This document shows positions 63,560-64,000 of a DNA stretch of 64,000 bases, piece by piece; the first letter of the stretch is position 1; each line of letters opens with the position of its first letter. The notes beneath the pieces were generated by a model, which was not told the origin of the DNA, ran no database searches, and saw nothing but the letters and a program-made list of their open reading frames with translations. A program made the position numbers and the translations under genes. Source of the stretch: Janthinobacterium sp. UMAB-56 (GTDB taxonomy: Bacteria > Pseudomonadota > Gammaproteobacteria > Burkholderiales > Burkholderiaceae_D); contig NZ_LT607658.1 in NCBI RefSeq assembly GCF_900095265.1, positions 47,506 to 111,505 of the forward strand, written 5' to 3'.

Positions 63560-64000
63560 TGCGTAATGTGTTGAATTCGTATGGCCGTGCCTTCCTGTCA
63601 CAGTTGCACGGCAAGATACTGCTGCTGAGCATCGCGCCATTCATCCTGTCGCTGATCTTGTGGGGCGCGCTGCTGTATGTGGGCTTGCAGCCGCTGATCG
63701 ACAGCTTGCATGCCTTGTTTACCGAATACGATTTCTTCCACACCAGCGGGCAGGTGCTTGCCACCTTCGGCCTGGGCGTGCTGAAAACCGTGATCGTGCC
63801 CCTGATCGCCATGTTCATGCTGCTGCCGCTGATGATACTCACGGCGCTGATCTTCATGGGCCTGTTCGCCATGCCGGCCATCGGCCGCCATATAGGCGGG
63901 CGGCACTTTCCGCAGCTGGAAAAGCAGCACGGCGGCAGCTTGCTGGGTAGCGTCGGCACCTCGCTGGCCACGTTTTTGCTGTTCATCGTCGTGTGGGTGC
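63559..64000 (+). CDS. EI24-domain membrane protein (3' end outside window)
   Basis: First 147 codons of a membrane protein with helices around LLLSIAPFILSLILWGALLYV, LKTVIVPLIAMFMLLPLMILTALIF and LLGSVGTSLATFLLFIVVWV. The pattern resembles the EI24/CysZ-like family. The start ATG shares one base with the upstream stop. The gene runs off the right edge, so its length and end cannot be judged. Confidence 0.8.
   Translation, partial: MRNVLNSYGRAFLSQLHGKILLLSIAPFILSLILWGALLYVGLQPLIDSLHALFTEYDFFHTSGQVLATFGLGVLKTVIVPLIAMFMLLPLMILTALIFMGLFAMPAIGRHIGGRHFPQLEKQHGGSLLGSVGTSLATFLLFIVVWV

Overview
The window looks like the chromosome of a high-GC betaproteobacterium of the Burkholderiales, most likely an Oxalobacteraceae member (Janthinobacterium/Massilia/Duganella-like). 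This is an inference from gene content: the rplU-rpmA-obgE-(small membrane protein)-proB block, a Cys-type intracellular PHB depolymerase, a granule-region protein, FdxA, PqiABC and uric acid genes of the membrane-bound PuuD type. No phage, complete insertion sequence or CRISPR array was seen. Both ends cut genes (preA at the left, an EI24-like gene at the right).

Region by region. 1-12.3 kb is a nucleobase catabolism block: PreA, an NCS1 transporter, dihydropyrimidinase and an M20 carbamoylase (reductive pyrimidine pathway), then a UraD-AllC fusion, a LysR regulator, the membrane urate hydroxylase PuuD with a C-terminal cytochrome c, an M20 hydrolase and an amidase (urate/allantoin side). 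12.4-16 kb is the pqiABC envelope lipid-transport operon. 16-20 kb holds DUF2946, TonB receptor and PepSY genes, probably for metal or metallophore uptake. 20.4-25.2 kb is a catechol branch: a CatM/BenM-type LysR regulator, catBCD and a sodium:solute symporter, with matching ATAC-N7-GTAT operators before catB and before the symporter. A GntP permease follows.

27.0-31.9 kb is a tight five-gene operon of unknown purpose (GT2, secreted orphan, diiron ferritin-like protein, MurG/GT28-like transferase, fatty acid desaturase). It lies between two gene-poor stretches beside a tRNA-Pro(CGG). Then come AsmA, arsR-arsC-arsH, ispB, and the ribosomal/GTPase/proline block.

41.1-48.0 kb is the most interesting part: a Dlt-like extracytoplasmic acylation cassette. 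It has a Trm112-methyltransferase-AMP ligase fusion, an AMP ligase-carrier fusion, a membrane-anchored SGNH (DltD-like) protein, an MBOAT (DltB-like) protein and, immediately after it, an unlisted 46-aa membrane microprotein ending in FRYGQL, which resembles DltX. Genes are 1-14 bp apart, so the set looks like one machine that activates an acyl group, loads it on a carrier, moves it across the membrane and transfers it to a surface polymer.

48-64 kb: nth and rsxB, a periplasmic binding protein, PHB depolymerase, FdxA, a cytosolic-looking M4-like metallopeptidase with an emfourin-like inhibitor, a PHA granule-region protein, proVWX with a long leader, a GNAT acetyltransferase, an acyl-CoA-binding protein, an FKBP isomerase, and a translationally coupled set of YVTN propeller, polysaccharide deacetylase, sterol-desaturase-like and EI24-like genes.
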